A DNA stretch of 64,000 bases, from positions 4,464,501 through 4,528,500 of the forward strand of contig NZ_CP081903.1 of the NCBI RefSeq assembly GCF_020091405.1. Direction: 5' to 3'. Both the position numbers and the translations under genes were made by a program. Shown in pieces: positions 1 through 7,143 of this stretch. This DNA is from Bacteroides cellulosilyticus. GTDB taxonomy: Bacteria; Bacteroidota; Bacteroidia; Bacteroidales; Bacteroidaceae. Within the stretch, counting starts at the first letter, position 1, and each line of letters opens with the position of its first letter. The notes under the pieces are model-generated. The model did no database searches and was not told the origin of the DNA. It saw nothing but the letters and a program-made list of their open reading frames with translations.

Positions 1-1
1 G

Positions 2-196
2 ATGGATACGGAAAACGACTTGAGTGTGGGAGATATGGTGGCGTTTACAAACGATTATGGAGTGATATTTGGACCTTGTGAGGTCTTAGCTTTTGGGAAT
101 CTCTGTAATAGTGGCAGATGTGTATATATTGACAGTGATTCTTATTGGTTTCCTAACCGTCCCGACCAACTCACCATCATGAGAGGTGCGGAATGA
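2..196 (+). CDS. small hypothetical protein (64 aa)
   Basis: Acidic 64-residue protein beginning at the ATG one base inside the window, so an upstream extension cannot be excluded. It has a short SH3-like or beta-rich look (VGDMVAFTNDYGV, then YWFPNRPDQL), but I do not recognise a family. It is the first of several small plus-strand accessory genes of the mobile element and is followed after 8 bases by an inverted repeat (205-233) that could end its transcript. Function unknown. Confidence 0.55.
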   Translation: MDTENDLSVGDMVAFTNDYGVIFGPCEVLAFGNLCNSGRCVYIDSDSYWFPNRPDQLTIMRGAE

Positions 197-204
197 CAAT
201 AACA

Positions 205-233
205 TATCCACCTGTAGCCAAAGCGGGTGGATA
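205..233. terminator. hairpin after the first small gene
   Basis: Inverted repeat of 8 bp (tatccacc at 205-212, ggtggata at 226-233). No U-tract follows on either strand, so terminator function is uncertain. A related hairpin lies at 1677-1699, and both sit at the distal end of similar leaders. Confidence 0.35.
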
Positions 234-371
234 GCATTTCCTTGTATTGTATATTCAGCCCGATTACTCTTATAGCCATGCTCCACCGAACTCCCACAAC
301 CGGTCCTATTCCTTTTTTACTCGTCGTACTCCGTTTCTAAACAGTATAACACATTTATTGGCCTGACATTC

Positions 372-728
372 TTGAAATTCACAACGGAAACGGCTTGGTT
401 TCCGTGTGATGAAACACTTGAACTGGTATGTGAGAAATTCCCAACACTATGTTATTTCTATCAATCGGAAGAGTCGGGTCTGGCGGAGTACTGGACAAAT
501 GACCAAGAGAGTAAATACTTTCCCGAAAAGTACATTGCAGACCTATGTACTCCAGACGACAAATGGTACAAGGAATATTTTGTCAACCAGACAGAAGTAT
601 TCAAGTGGTTTGAGGTGATAAGCGGTCAGTCTGTCGAATCAATAACAGAAATTCTTGCTATTGCCGAACAACGGAAAGATGAAAACGACAATTCTTTCTG
701 TAACATCTATGAATATGCCGCAGGCTAA
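372..728 (+). pseudogene. truncated Api92-like (DUF1281) protein
   Basis: The reading frame encodes about 118 residues with the C-terminal signature of Api92/DUF1281-like proteins of mobile elements: an aromatic FTTETAWFPCDETLELV stretch followed by a FP.L...Y..EESGLAEYW block. Those proteins normally carry an N-terminal part with conserved Cys/Asn residues before this block. Here the homologous part begins immediately after AT-rich leader sequence, and the only start available is TTG at 372. I infer a 5'-truncated remnant joined to leader sequence. It could still be expressed as a short protein from the TTG, but there is no sign of that. Confidence 0.5.
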
Positions 729-1167
729 GACTAATCCGATGCAGAAAACGAAATGACGGTATGCTGACAGCGTGCAGCGAACTATCATTATCCGATAAGC
801 TTCTCTGATTTCATGCAGATTGGAGACTTTGTCGCCTTCAGTCCTTTTATACAGTCTCAGAGTGCTTCTCCAGTCTTTTATAGATATTCTTTATATCGCA
901 CATCGGCAGTTCTTATCTGAGAGATTTTGTATGCAAAGATACAGCTTTAGAATGGTCGTCAAGTAACGCTGCGCTAACAGTTCCCGGATACTTGTGGCAG
1001 CCTTCCGCATATCGAAGATTTGGGTATTCCACTTCATTCCATTCACTGTTTACTTGCCTTATCCATCCTTTCCTTGCTGTCAATTTCGCATAAAAATCAT
1101 TCCTGACAAGAAGCCGAAAGAGCTTCAAGTAAAGGGAATAAAGTTTAATCATTTAAATTTCAAAATT
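729..1167. other. non-coding leader, copy A
   Basis: No convincing gene in this 440-bp stretch. It belongs to a recurring leader type also found at 1654-2084, 21590-21943, 24139-24577 and 27042-27484. Shared traits are a minus-strand Bacteroidales promoter in the middle, then roughly 200 bases reading towards the plus-strand gene, ending in an A-rich block (agagcttcaagtaaagggaa) just before the ATG. Overall identity to the other copies is low, but order and position are kept. Confidence 0.5.
934..962 (-). promoter_or_regulatory. minus-strand promoter in leader A
   Basis: Read on the minus strand this is TTG (960-962), 18 bases, then TATCTTTG (934-941). It matches the Bacteroidales sigma-ABfr consensus TTG-N17-20-TAnnTTTG. 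It points away from the downstream plus-strand gene and would produce a short divergent transcript. Confidence 0.5.
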
Positions 1168-1653
1168 ATGCACAGCCGAATTTTTCAGATTTCTAAAATG
1201 TGGATAGAAAAAGAAAACTATCTGAATGAAGACACTCTCCATCAAGGAGATGGCAGTTTCTATGACTATTGTGCGGAGATAGATGACGAAGAACGTAAGG
1301 AGGATATTCGTTATTTGGTCAATACTGCTCTACCAAAAGATATGTTCGAACTTGTAGGTGATGACACCATACGCTACATTGGTGGTGTGGAACAATGGAA
1401 AGAGAACTTTGTGACTAACATCCGTAAGAAAGCTGAAGCTATTACGACGGAAAATATGTTGGAGTTTGTAGGCCCTGTTTATCAACTTGAAAAGGCATTG
1501 GAAAATCCATTGGATATTGCGTATCATTTCTATTTGGACGGAGAGGGATACCAGTCATTTGCCGAAAAATCTTTTGCATTTATGGAGTTTGTCTGTACGC
1601 TTGAACCGGGAACGATACTCTATATCGGAGGAGTCATCGACTATCACTTCTGA
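1168..1653 (+). CDS. hypothetical acidic accessory protein (161 aa)
   Basis: The frame is open from 994, but I place the start at ATG 1168. It directly follows the A-rich end of the leader, and the upstream part codes for nothing protein-like. The product is acidic (EENYLNEDTLHQGDGSFYDYC and similar) and ends with LEPGTILYIGGVIDYHF; no signal peptide or membrane segment is visible. I do not recognise a family. Similar soluble small proteins are common as cargo next to tra regions of Bacteroides ICEs. It is monocistronic, with hairpin 1677-1699 following 23 bases after the stop. Confidence 0.65.
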   Translation: MHSRIFQISKMWIEKENYLNEDTLHQGDGSFYDYCAEIDDEERKEDIRYLVNTALPKDMFELVGDDTIRYIGGVEQWKENFVTNIRKKAEAITTENMLEFVGPVYQLEKALENPLDIAYHFYLDGEGYQSFAEKSFAFMEFVCTLEPGTILYIGGVIDYHF

Positions 1654-1676
1654 TACTCCATATAATTTTTTTAAAG

Positions 1677-1699
1677 CCACCCGCAACTCAAGCGGGTGG
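1677..1699 (-). terminator. GC-rich hairpin ending the divergent leader B transcript
   Basis: Perfect 8-bp stem (ccacccgc / gcgggtgg) with a 7-base loop. On the minus strand it is followed by ctttaaaaaaatt, an imperfect U-poor tail. It could stop a roughly 180-nt RNA started at the 1858-1885 promoter, or serve the upstream plus-strand gene. Confidence 0.45.
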
Positions 1700-1857
1700 T
1701 TATCATCTTCCTATATAACAGTCCGGTTACTTTTATAGACCATGTTCTGCCGAACCTCTGTTACCAATTCACAGCCTCTTTTACCGATTCTATATTACCT
1801 GTTCTAATTGTATTACATTCTCACAGTCCCGACATGCACCATTGTTTGTTTCGTGCG

Positions 1858-1885
1858 CAAAGGTACGGTGGCAAACGATGTTCAA
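1858..1885 (-). promoter_or_regulatory. minus-strand promoter in leader B
   Basis: On the minus strand: TTG (1883-1885), 17 bases, TACCTTTG (1858-1865). It agrees with the Bacteroidales consensus and is located like the corresponding elements in leaders A, D and E. Confidence 0.5.
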
Positions 1886-2084
1886 GTACCGCTGTTGCTA
1901 CCTGAAATGAGATTTGACGTAACCTTCCGCAATCACAGATTCCGGTATTCATAAAATTTCATTCCGGTTACTTGCTCATAGTTCTTGCATCCACCGTTGA
2001 AAATGCACATGAAACAACCTCTTGGGTAAAGTCGGAAGGCTTCAAGAAGAGGGAAATAAAAAACAACTTAAAAAAATAAATGCA

Positions 2085-2279
2085 ATGAGAACTAAAACAC
2101 TCTACAGATGCGATGCACAGAAAATAGACATCAGTCGTTTCCCTAACTTTCACATAACAGGAAGTATAACCGGAATGAAGAAACTCTATTATGGCAAGAA
2201 TGCTCTATTGGTACGTTGCGGAAGCTGGATTTACAACGTGTCAAGTGAACCCGAAGTTTATTATAATATAGCACATTAG
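2085..2279 (+). CDS. small hypothetical protein (64 aa)
   Basis: Start placed at ATG 2085 (MRTKTLYRCDAQ), after the A-rich leader end; an upstream ATG in frame at 2022 lies inside the conserved leader and is unlikely. The product is a basic, probably single-domain soluble protein with alternating hydrophobic residues (ALLVRCGSWIYNV). It is followed 4 bases later by the next gene, so 2085-2950 is probably one operon of three small genes. Family not recognised. Confidence 0.6.
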   Translation: MRTKTLYRCDAQKIDISRFPNFHITGSITGMKKLYYGKNALLVRCGSWIYNVSSEPEVYYNIAH

Positions 2280-2283
2280 TAGT

Positions 2284-2568
2284 ATGAAAAAAGGTTATAA
2301 AAAAGATTTTCAGAGTTGGAAAGGTATAGTAACTCTAAAATTACTTTGCTGCAATATAGCAGCAGGTCGTTTTGATTGGAAGAAATATTGTACGCCACAG
2401 CCTTATTGTGGTCAGGAGATTTGCGTTATACCGCTACATTGTTCTTATGGACAGATAGGCTACACTGTGTATTTCCCTTATTCTGATATGCCGGAAGTGG
2501 AATACGATTGGGAAATGAACAAATTAACTATTGACAAAGAGAATTGGGAGAATTATTTACAGAATTAA
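2284..2568 (+). CDS. small hypothetical protein (94 aa)
   Basis: 94 residues, soluble, rich in aromatic residues and with four cysteines (LLCCNIAAG, KKYCTPQPYCGQEICV). The Cys pairs might bind metal, but the spacing matches no zinc motif I can name. It starts 4 bases after the preceding stop and ends 10 bases before the next start, so it is probably co-transcribed with both. Function unknown. Confidence 0.6.
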   Translation: MKKGYKKDFQSWKGIVTLKLLCCNIAAGRFDWKKYCTPQPYCGQEICVIPLHCSYGQIGYTVYFPYSDMPEVEYDWEMNKLTIDKENWENYLQN

Positions 2569-2578
2569 TATTAAAAAT

Positions 2579-2950
2579 ATGGCACAGAATTTTTATACCA
2601 AATGGCAGAACGCAATCCTTGCAGATGCAGGAGTCTATGTTTCAAAAAAATACCGCAGTTTCCAAACGGCCTTAGTACGTGAGATTTCCAAGTACGCAAC
2701 AGCCGTTGGCGCAAAAGTAACATTCAACTTAAAGGGGCATTATAATACCTCTTGTTTCATAGAACGTAACGGTAAATTCGTTTACATCAGTCACTCTTCC
2801 GGTTTGTCCCGAATGGGTAGCGGTGTAAAAATAGAACTCGATTCTTTCTTAATCCGGACAGCCCAACACGCGAAAGATTACAGAGGGGGACATAATCAGT
2901 ATTGCGATATAACAAATTTACAGTCTATGATAGATAATTTGTTAGAGTAA
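2579..2950 (+). CDS. hypothetical protein (123 aa)
   Basis: Start placed at ATG 2579 (MAQNFYTKWQNAIL); the in-frame upstream start at 2531 would overlap the preceding gene by 38 bases. A helical N-terminus is followed by a beta-rich part (GAKVTFNLKGHYNTSCFIE, GKFVYISHSS). The final helix reads DITNLQSMIDNLLE. It resembles small proteins found beside ArdC/anti-restriction genes on Bacteroides elements, but I cannot assign a function. It is convergent with the tra operon, with a terminator at 2974-2999 between them. Confidence 0.65.
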   Translation: MAQNFYTKWQNAILADAGVYVSKKYRSFQTALVREISKYATAVGAKVTFNLKGHYNTSCFIERNGKFVYISHSSGLSRMGSGVKIELDSFLIRTAQHAKDYRGGHNQYCDITNLQSMIDNLLE

Positions 2951-2973
2951 TAAAATAAATTCAAGAAAAGGTA

Positions 2974-2999
2974 CGGAGCAAACAGCTCCGCATCTTTTT
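2974..2999 (+). terminator. intrinsic terminator between convergent operons
   Basis: Stem cggagc (2974-2979) / gctccg (2985-2990) with a 5-base loop, followed by catctttttc. It lies 23 bases after the small-gene operon and just before the end of the minus-strand tra operon. Confidence 0.65.
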
Positions 3000-3004
3000 C
3001 CGTT

Positions 3005-4687
3005 TTATCGGCGCATTCCGCCGCTGTACTCTGCTTCTTGTAGCTCTTCCCGGTATTCCTCCATATTATTCAGCTTTTCGTTCACGGTTTGCAGGTTGGC
3101 ATCCAACGAAGCATTATGGTCGTATGGGAAACGATGTTGTGCGACAAGTCCCGCATTAGTAACCGGCCCGATATCTATCATGTCGGATTCTTTATTATAG
3201 CTGACATACAGCACATCACCATTCGGCATTTCAAATGCAGGAATCTTTTGTTGTGTCATGATAGCGAATTGTTCCGCAGCCATCTCCTTGGCTACCCCTT
3301 TTAATGTATCTCCAGCATGTTCGATACCATAACGCCTGATATGGTCGCGTACTTCCTTTTCCGTGAATTTCAGCATCACTTCATAAGTTCCCCCGACACT
3401 CCCATTGTACACCACAGCAAAATCCTTGTCCTCAATCAAAAGATTGTCTCCTCGGTTCTGTATGGGAGAAGAATAAGTATATTCTTCGTTAATGCCGTTA
3501 CCGTCATAATACTCCTTGGCGAGAGTCAGCAGTCCTTCGTAGTCCCCCTTATCCTTGAATGCGTCCAACCGCATCGTGTCATCGGTAAGCTGAAGATAGG
3601 CCACGGAAGAATAATACACTTTTTCTTTCGGTGCTACTGTTTGCTCTTCATCAATGTTCTGCTCCAATTCCAGTGCAATCTTATCCACCTTTTGGGTAAT
3701 CAGAGAAGCCGCTCTTTTCACATCCAACAGAGTTGTCTTGATGAATTGTGGCGATTCCTTCAATTCGTCGAGCCATCCTTTGAGGTAGGCACAACTGTCC
3801 TCTTTTATATGTTTCGTCATGCCGTAACGTTGGGCAACCAATGCGCTGCCTAACTCGGCTACCAATTCTTCGCGCGCATACTCTGCCGAGCCGAAAGTTG
3901 TCGGCTTGATACGGTCGAGAACTCCTTCCGCACCGGTCGAGTGTGTCATCTCATGGAATAGTGTTCCATAGAACGCCTCTCCAGATTTGAACTGTTCCTT
4001 TTCCGGCACAACGATTTCATTTCTCGATATAGAGTAGTAAGCGTTATCCTGATGCTGTGGTTTGATCGGACAAATCCACAGATTGTCCTTTATCAGCGCA
4101 TCGACGGGAGCGAAGCTGAAATACTCTCCGTTCTCAATCTTCGGTAGCGAATACTCCTTTTCGAGTTTTTGCCACAGCTCCGGTCTTGCCTCCTGCAAGT
4201 TGGTCTGTGCCACGTTAAAGACTCGGAATACCTGCATCTTAGGATAAACATTGTATTCCTTCTTCTCGTTATCAGATAGTTTTTTGTAGTCATCATACTT
4301 AATCTTCTCACCAGAATCCTTGTGTATGCAGGTGAATGTAGTCAGCATGATTGGGAATGATTTCTCTCCACGAAGTACAGAAACACGAGGTTTCTCCTGA
4401 TTGTCCTTATCGGATTTGTTGAGCCGTTGTACACACTCAAAAGTGCAGAAGCGCGGAATCTTGTAACCTTCCTTTTCACAATGTATAAGCAACATAATGG
4501 CATTCATGCCATTATACTCGCGTCCGGAAAGATTGCAGGGCCATTGTAACGCTTCTTCTGTGAACCATGGCTTTCTCCAATCCTTACGGATACTCTCGAT
4601 TTTCTCAATCATCATTTCAGCGAAGAGGTCTAATGCTTTATCTTCGCTGTTCGGCCCGTCCGTGTGCTGTTTTTTATATCCGGCCAT
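3005..4687 (-). CDS. ArdC-like anti-restriction protein with zincin domain (560 aa)
   Basis: Residues about 15-140 match the ArdC N-terminal single-strand DNA-binding domain (PW, PCNLSGREYNGMNAIMLL, LRGEKSFPIM). Residues about 190-320 form a zincin-like metallopeptidase domain with the HExxH motif in FHEMTHSTG and a downstream EELVAELGSAL glutamate. The last 200 residues are a separate alpha/beta part (EYYDGNGINEEYTY, YNGSVGGTYEVML) that I cannot name. ArdC proteins coat incoming single-stranded DNA and protect it from restriction during conjugation; that role is inferred here. It is the last gene of the long minus-strand tra operon, 5 bases after the SSB-like gene. Confidence 0.8.
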   Translation of the reverse strand: MAGYKKQHTDGPNSEDKALDLFAEMMIEKIESIRKDWRKPWFTEEALQWPCNLSGREYNGMNAIMLLIHCEKEGYKIPRFCTFECVQRLNKSDKDNQEKPRVSVLRGEKSFPIMLTTFTCIHKDSGEKIKYDDYKKLSDNEKKEYNVYPKMQVFRVFNVAQTNLQEARPELWQKLEKEYSLPKIENGEYFSFAPVDALIKDNLWICPIKPQHQDNAYYSISRNEIVVPEKEQFKSGEAFYGTLFHEMTHSTGAEGVLDRIKPTTFGSAEYAREELVAELGSALVAQRYGMTKHIKEDSCAYLKGWLDELKESPQFIKTTLLDVKRAASLITQKVDKIALELEQNIDEEQTVAPKEKVYYSSVAYLQLTDDTMRLDAFKDKGDYEGLLTLAKEYYDGNGINEEYTYSSPIQNRGDNLLIEDKDFAVVYNGSVGGTYEVMLKFTEKEVRDHIRRYGIEHAGDTLKGVAKEMAAEQFAIMTQQKIPAFEMPNGDVLYVSYNKESDMIDIGPVTNAGLVAQHRFPYDHNASLDANLQTVNEKLNNMEEYREELQEAEYSGGMRR

Positions 4688-4692
4688 ATCCT

Positions 4693-5304
4693 TTACTGAT
4701 TGGAATTAGACGAATCTGCTACATACTGTACAAGTTCTTCCACCTTGCATGAAACATTCAGCTTTCCGTTATATGCCGAAAGGGATATTTCACCTTTGGC
4801 ATCCACTCGCACGCCCGGCTGTAACCATGCTTCGCGTTCTTTGCCAAAACAGAAAAAACGTACCCATTGGTATTCAAAGCCATCCTCTACTTTCTCCGTA
4901 CTGAATGCCGAAAACATTGTGTAAGGCTGGTCTTTCTTATCCCTTTTTTCCTCGATATGCTGCCCGACCTTACCTCGAAATACTAATTCGCCCTTGACCG
5001 TATCTTTCGCATCTGCCGTAGCTGTACGAATTTCGTTAATAAAAAGATTGAAATAAAGTTTGTCACCACGGTGTTTGAGATACATTGTCCCCGAAACCTC
5101 GATGCGGGAACCATTTCGATATTTGGAAACCTCCTTTCCGGCAGTATCTTTGCTGACATCCACCTCAATAGGCATAGTCTTCCCGTCAGTGTCAGGGATC
5201 ATTACTCGAAGAGGAAAAACCAGGAACGTTTTCCCTTCCTTATTGGTGCGTATCGACGCATCACGTCCGATAACGCCACATACCGTAACATTACATTTTA
5301 TCAT
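4693..5304 (-). CDS. SSB-like tandem OB-fold protein (203 aa)
   Basis: The protein has two similar halves. Residues 1-95 begin MIKCNVTVCGVIGRDASIRT. Residues about 105-190 contain ELVFRGKVGQHIEEKRDKK and AWLQPGVRVDAKGEISLSAY. Both have the beta-rich look of OB-folds from single-strand DNA-binding proteins. No acidic SSB C-terminal tip is present; it ends VADSSNSNQ. Its place between the small membrane protein and the ArdC-like gene suits binding of transferred ssDNA. The family call is by pattern only. Confidence 0.6.
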   Translation of the reverse strand: MIKCNVTVCGVIGRDASIRTNKEGKTFLVFPLRVMIPDTDGKTMPIEVDVSKDTAGKEVSKYRNGSRIEVSGTMYLKHRGDKLYFNLFINEIRTATADAKDTVKGELVFRGKVGQHIEEKRDKKDQPYTMFSAFSTEKVEDGFEYQWVRFFCFGKEREAWLQPGVRVDAKGEISLSAYNGKLNVSCKVEELVQYVADSSNSNQ

Positions 5305-5386
5305 TTCTATTGTCTTTTAATGTGATACATAATCACCCGACAACTGTGTTGCCATGATTTGTTGTTGAACTGCTAAATCATTGCTC

Positions 5387-5563
5387 TTAATCGGGTGCTC
5401 GTATCATTGCCCAGATCAGCCATCCGGCAAGGAACAGTTGAACGCTCACGATAATGAGCGTTGCTACCCAGCCGAAGAGTTGGTAGCAGAGCAGGACATA
5501 CAAGGCAAGGTAGGACAGTCCGAACAGACATCTGCATAGCTGTATCATCACGCATTTTACCAT
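5387..5563 (-). CDS. 58-residue two-TM membrane protein
   Basis: Translation of the gap between the lysozyme-like and SSB-like genes gives a clean frame, ATG at 5561-5563 and TAA at 5387-5389. It starts MVKCVMIQLCRCLFGL, continues with a hydrophobic hairpin (LALYVLLCY, then LFGWVATLIIVSVQLF, LAGWLIWAMI) and ends RAPD. Two membrane helices separated by a short turn are predicted. The gene starts 12 bases after the preceding stop and lies in the tra operon. It may be a small envelope component of the transfer machine; family unknown. It is easily missed because of its length. Confidence 0.7.
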   Translation of the reverse strand: MVKCVMIQLCRCLFGLSYLALYVLLCYQLFGWVATLIIVSVQLFLAGWLIWAMIRAPD

Positions 5564-5575
5564 ATCGCCACGCTT

Positions 5576-7132
5576 CTATCTTTTTAGGTTCTCTGTCTGT
5601 CCCTGCTGTTGGGACATCCCTTGTTCAAAATTCTGTGAAGCCGCTTCCGAGAGGATAACCGTATTCAGCATACCGGTTACACGTATCCTTTTGGCTTCTT
5701 CTGTGAGAGTATTGTTATTCAGTGTTGCCGACAGACGGCTTAACTCCGCAGTAGTCAACTCACGTGACATGCGCAGTTCTCCATTGTTCACTCGCAGAAT
5801 AGCCTTTCCATTTTCACTGATTGCCAGTTCGCAGTTTTTCATGCCCGGTAATAATGATTTCAGATTGATGCGTCCACTATCCATTTGTTTGGATATGGCA
5901 GTCTTTTGCTCCTCCTCGTTCTTGTTGTCGATTTGTACGGCCAATAGCATAAGGGAACTAAAGGCTGTCATCGCCATCTCTACTATAGGGTCATTGCATC
6001 CTGACATTCCCACACCGCTATCCTCTGACGAAAGCAACTTCTTCATCCATCCGTCGGGCGAAAGGTTTTTGCCGGCGGCATTCTCTTCTGTTCCTTTATA
6101 TCGGGTGAGCAGGCTGTTCCCGTTGTGCAACACTTCCAATTTGATATTACCTTTCTGTGCGATTTCAGTCAGATAAGCCGCAGGGTCGATGTCACGCTTT
6201 GTTCCGTCTGCATAGAAGTTTGTCACGCCGAAATGTAGATGTTCGCCCGTTGTACGTGTACCTGTGTTGCCCGATGTGCCGAGCTTCCCACCGGCTTGTA
6301 CTACATCACCGACCTTTACAGTAACCTCCTTAAGGTGCATATAAGTACATTGTACCTTGCTGCCATCCGTTCTGGTATATTCCACAGTCAGCGATTTTCC
6401 ACCGGGCGTGTTCTTATTCTGATTCACAGCCACCACCTTCCCGTTGTTCTCAGTAGCCAGTACCGCATCGCCATTGCAACGGATATCAATTCCCTTGTGC
6501 ATCTGTTGTTTCGTGTTGTCCATCGGATCTTGCCGCATACCGAAAGGCGAGGTAACAAAAAGAAACTCTTCACGCTCTACCGGGAATGAGTACTTCGCAC
6601 CATACTCTGAATTTTCAGACGTTCGGAGAGGATTATGTTCCGTACCGAACCGCTTACCCTGTGTCTCCATTTCCTGCATCACCAGTTTGTCATACTGCTG
6701 TAAGCCATTTTGCTCTATAATCCGTTGCAGACTCTCGGCATATTCTCCGCCTGTGGCATAACCGGCCTGTTCGATATTTTGTGTCCAACCCTTGTAATCG
6801 TCGGGCGAAAGTGCAAAACATTGGGCATAGCGGCTGTTTTCTTTTAAAAAACGGGAGTGGTGTTCGTATGAATCACCCACACTGTCATAACTGCAAAACT
6901 TCTCATTCGGCTTATCGTCAGTATATATACCATACCTTCCTCCTTCGGCAATCCATGCAGGCGTAGCCTTGATGCCAAAATGATTGTTCTCGTTTTGCGC
7001 CAAACGGCTTTGCCCGTTGGAACTTTCCAGTATGCCTTGTGCCAACGTCACGGATGCGGGGATTCCGTACCGGCGCATCTGCTCCATAGCATACTCTGCA
7101 TATTTCATTGCGTATTGTTGGTTCTTGCTCAT
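5576..7132 (-). CDS. glucosaminidase + M23 peptidase transfer protein (518 aa)
   Basis: Residues about 10-145 form a mannosyl-glycoprotein/glucosaminidase-type lysozyme domain (MRRYGIPASVTLAQGILES with the catalytic-type Glu, then NNHFGIKATP). Residues about 205-320 form an M23/LytM endopeptidase domain with complete zinc ligands: HKGIDIR (HxxxD) and TGEHLHFG (HxH). The last 190 residues hold a possible membrane segment (IVEMAMTAFSSLMLLAV) and a helical tail. Having a glycan- and a peptide-cutting domain in one chain fits local opening of peptidoglycan for the conjugation channel. No signal peptide is visible, as in related ICE proteins, so export is probably through the transfer apparatus (inference). 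Confidence 0.8.
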   Translation of the reverse strand: MSKNQQYAMKYAEYAMEQMRRYGIPASVTLAQGILESSNGQSRLAQNENNHFGIKATPAWIAEGGRYGIYTDDKPNEKFCSYDSVGDSYEHHSRFLKENSRYAQCFALSPDDYKGWTQNIEQAGYATGGEYAESLQRIIEQNGLQQYDKLVMQEMETQGKRFGTEHNPLRTSENSEYGAKYSFPVEREEFLFVTSPFGMRQDPMDNTKQQMHKGIDIRCNGDAVLATENNGKVVAVNQNKNTPGGKSLTVEYTRTDGSKVQCTYMHLKEVTVKVGDVVQAGGKLGTSGNTGTRTTGEHLHFGVTNFYADGTKRDIDPAAYLTEIAQKGNIKLEVLHNGNSLLTRYKGTEENAAGKNLSPDGWMKKLLSSEDSGVGMSGCNDPIVEMAMTAFSSLMLLAVQIDNKNEEEQKTAISKQMDSGRINLKSLLPGMKNCELAISENGKAILRVNNGELRMSRELTTAELSRLSATLNNNTLTEEAKRIRVTGMLNTVILSEAASQNFEQGMSQQQGQTENLKR

Positions 7133-7143
7133 TTCCTTACTCC

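Larger units (their letters stand above)
1654..2084. other. non-coding leader, copy B
   Basis: 430 bp without a gene, organised like leader A. It holds a perfect hairpin (1677-1699), a block shared with 217-300 (caagcgggtgg, then ccggttacttttatag and ccatgttc..ccgaac), a minus-strand promoter (1858-1885), and the A-rich end ggcttcaagaagagggaaat before the next ATG. Confidence 0.55.

Noticed and set aside
3317..3853. Plus-strand frame of 178 codons
   Set aside because: Shadow of the ArdC-like gene on the other strand.
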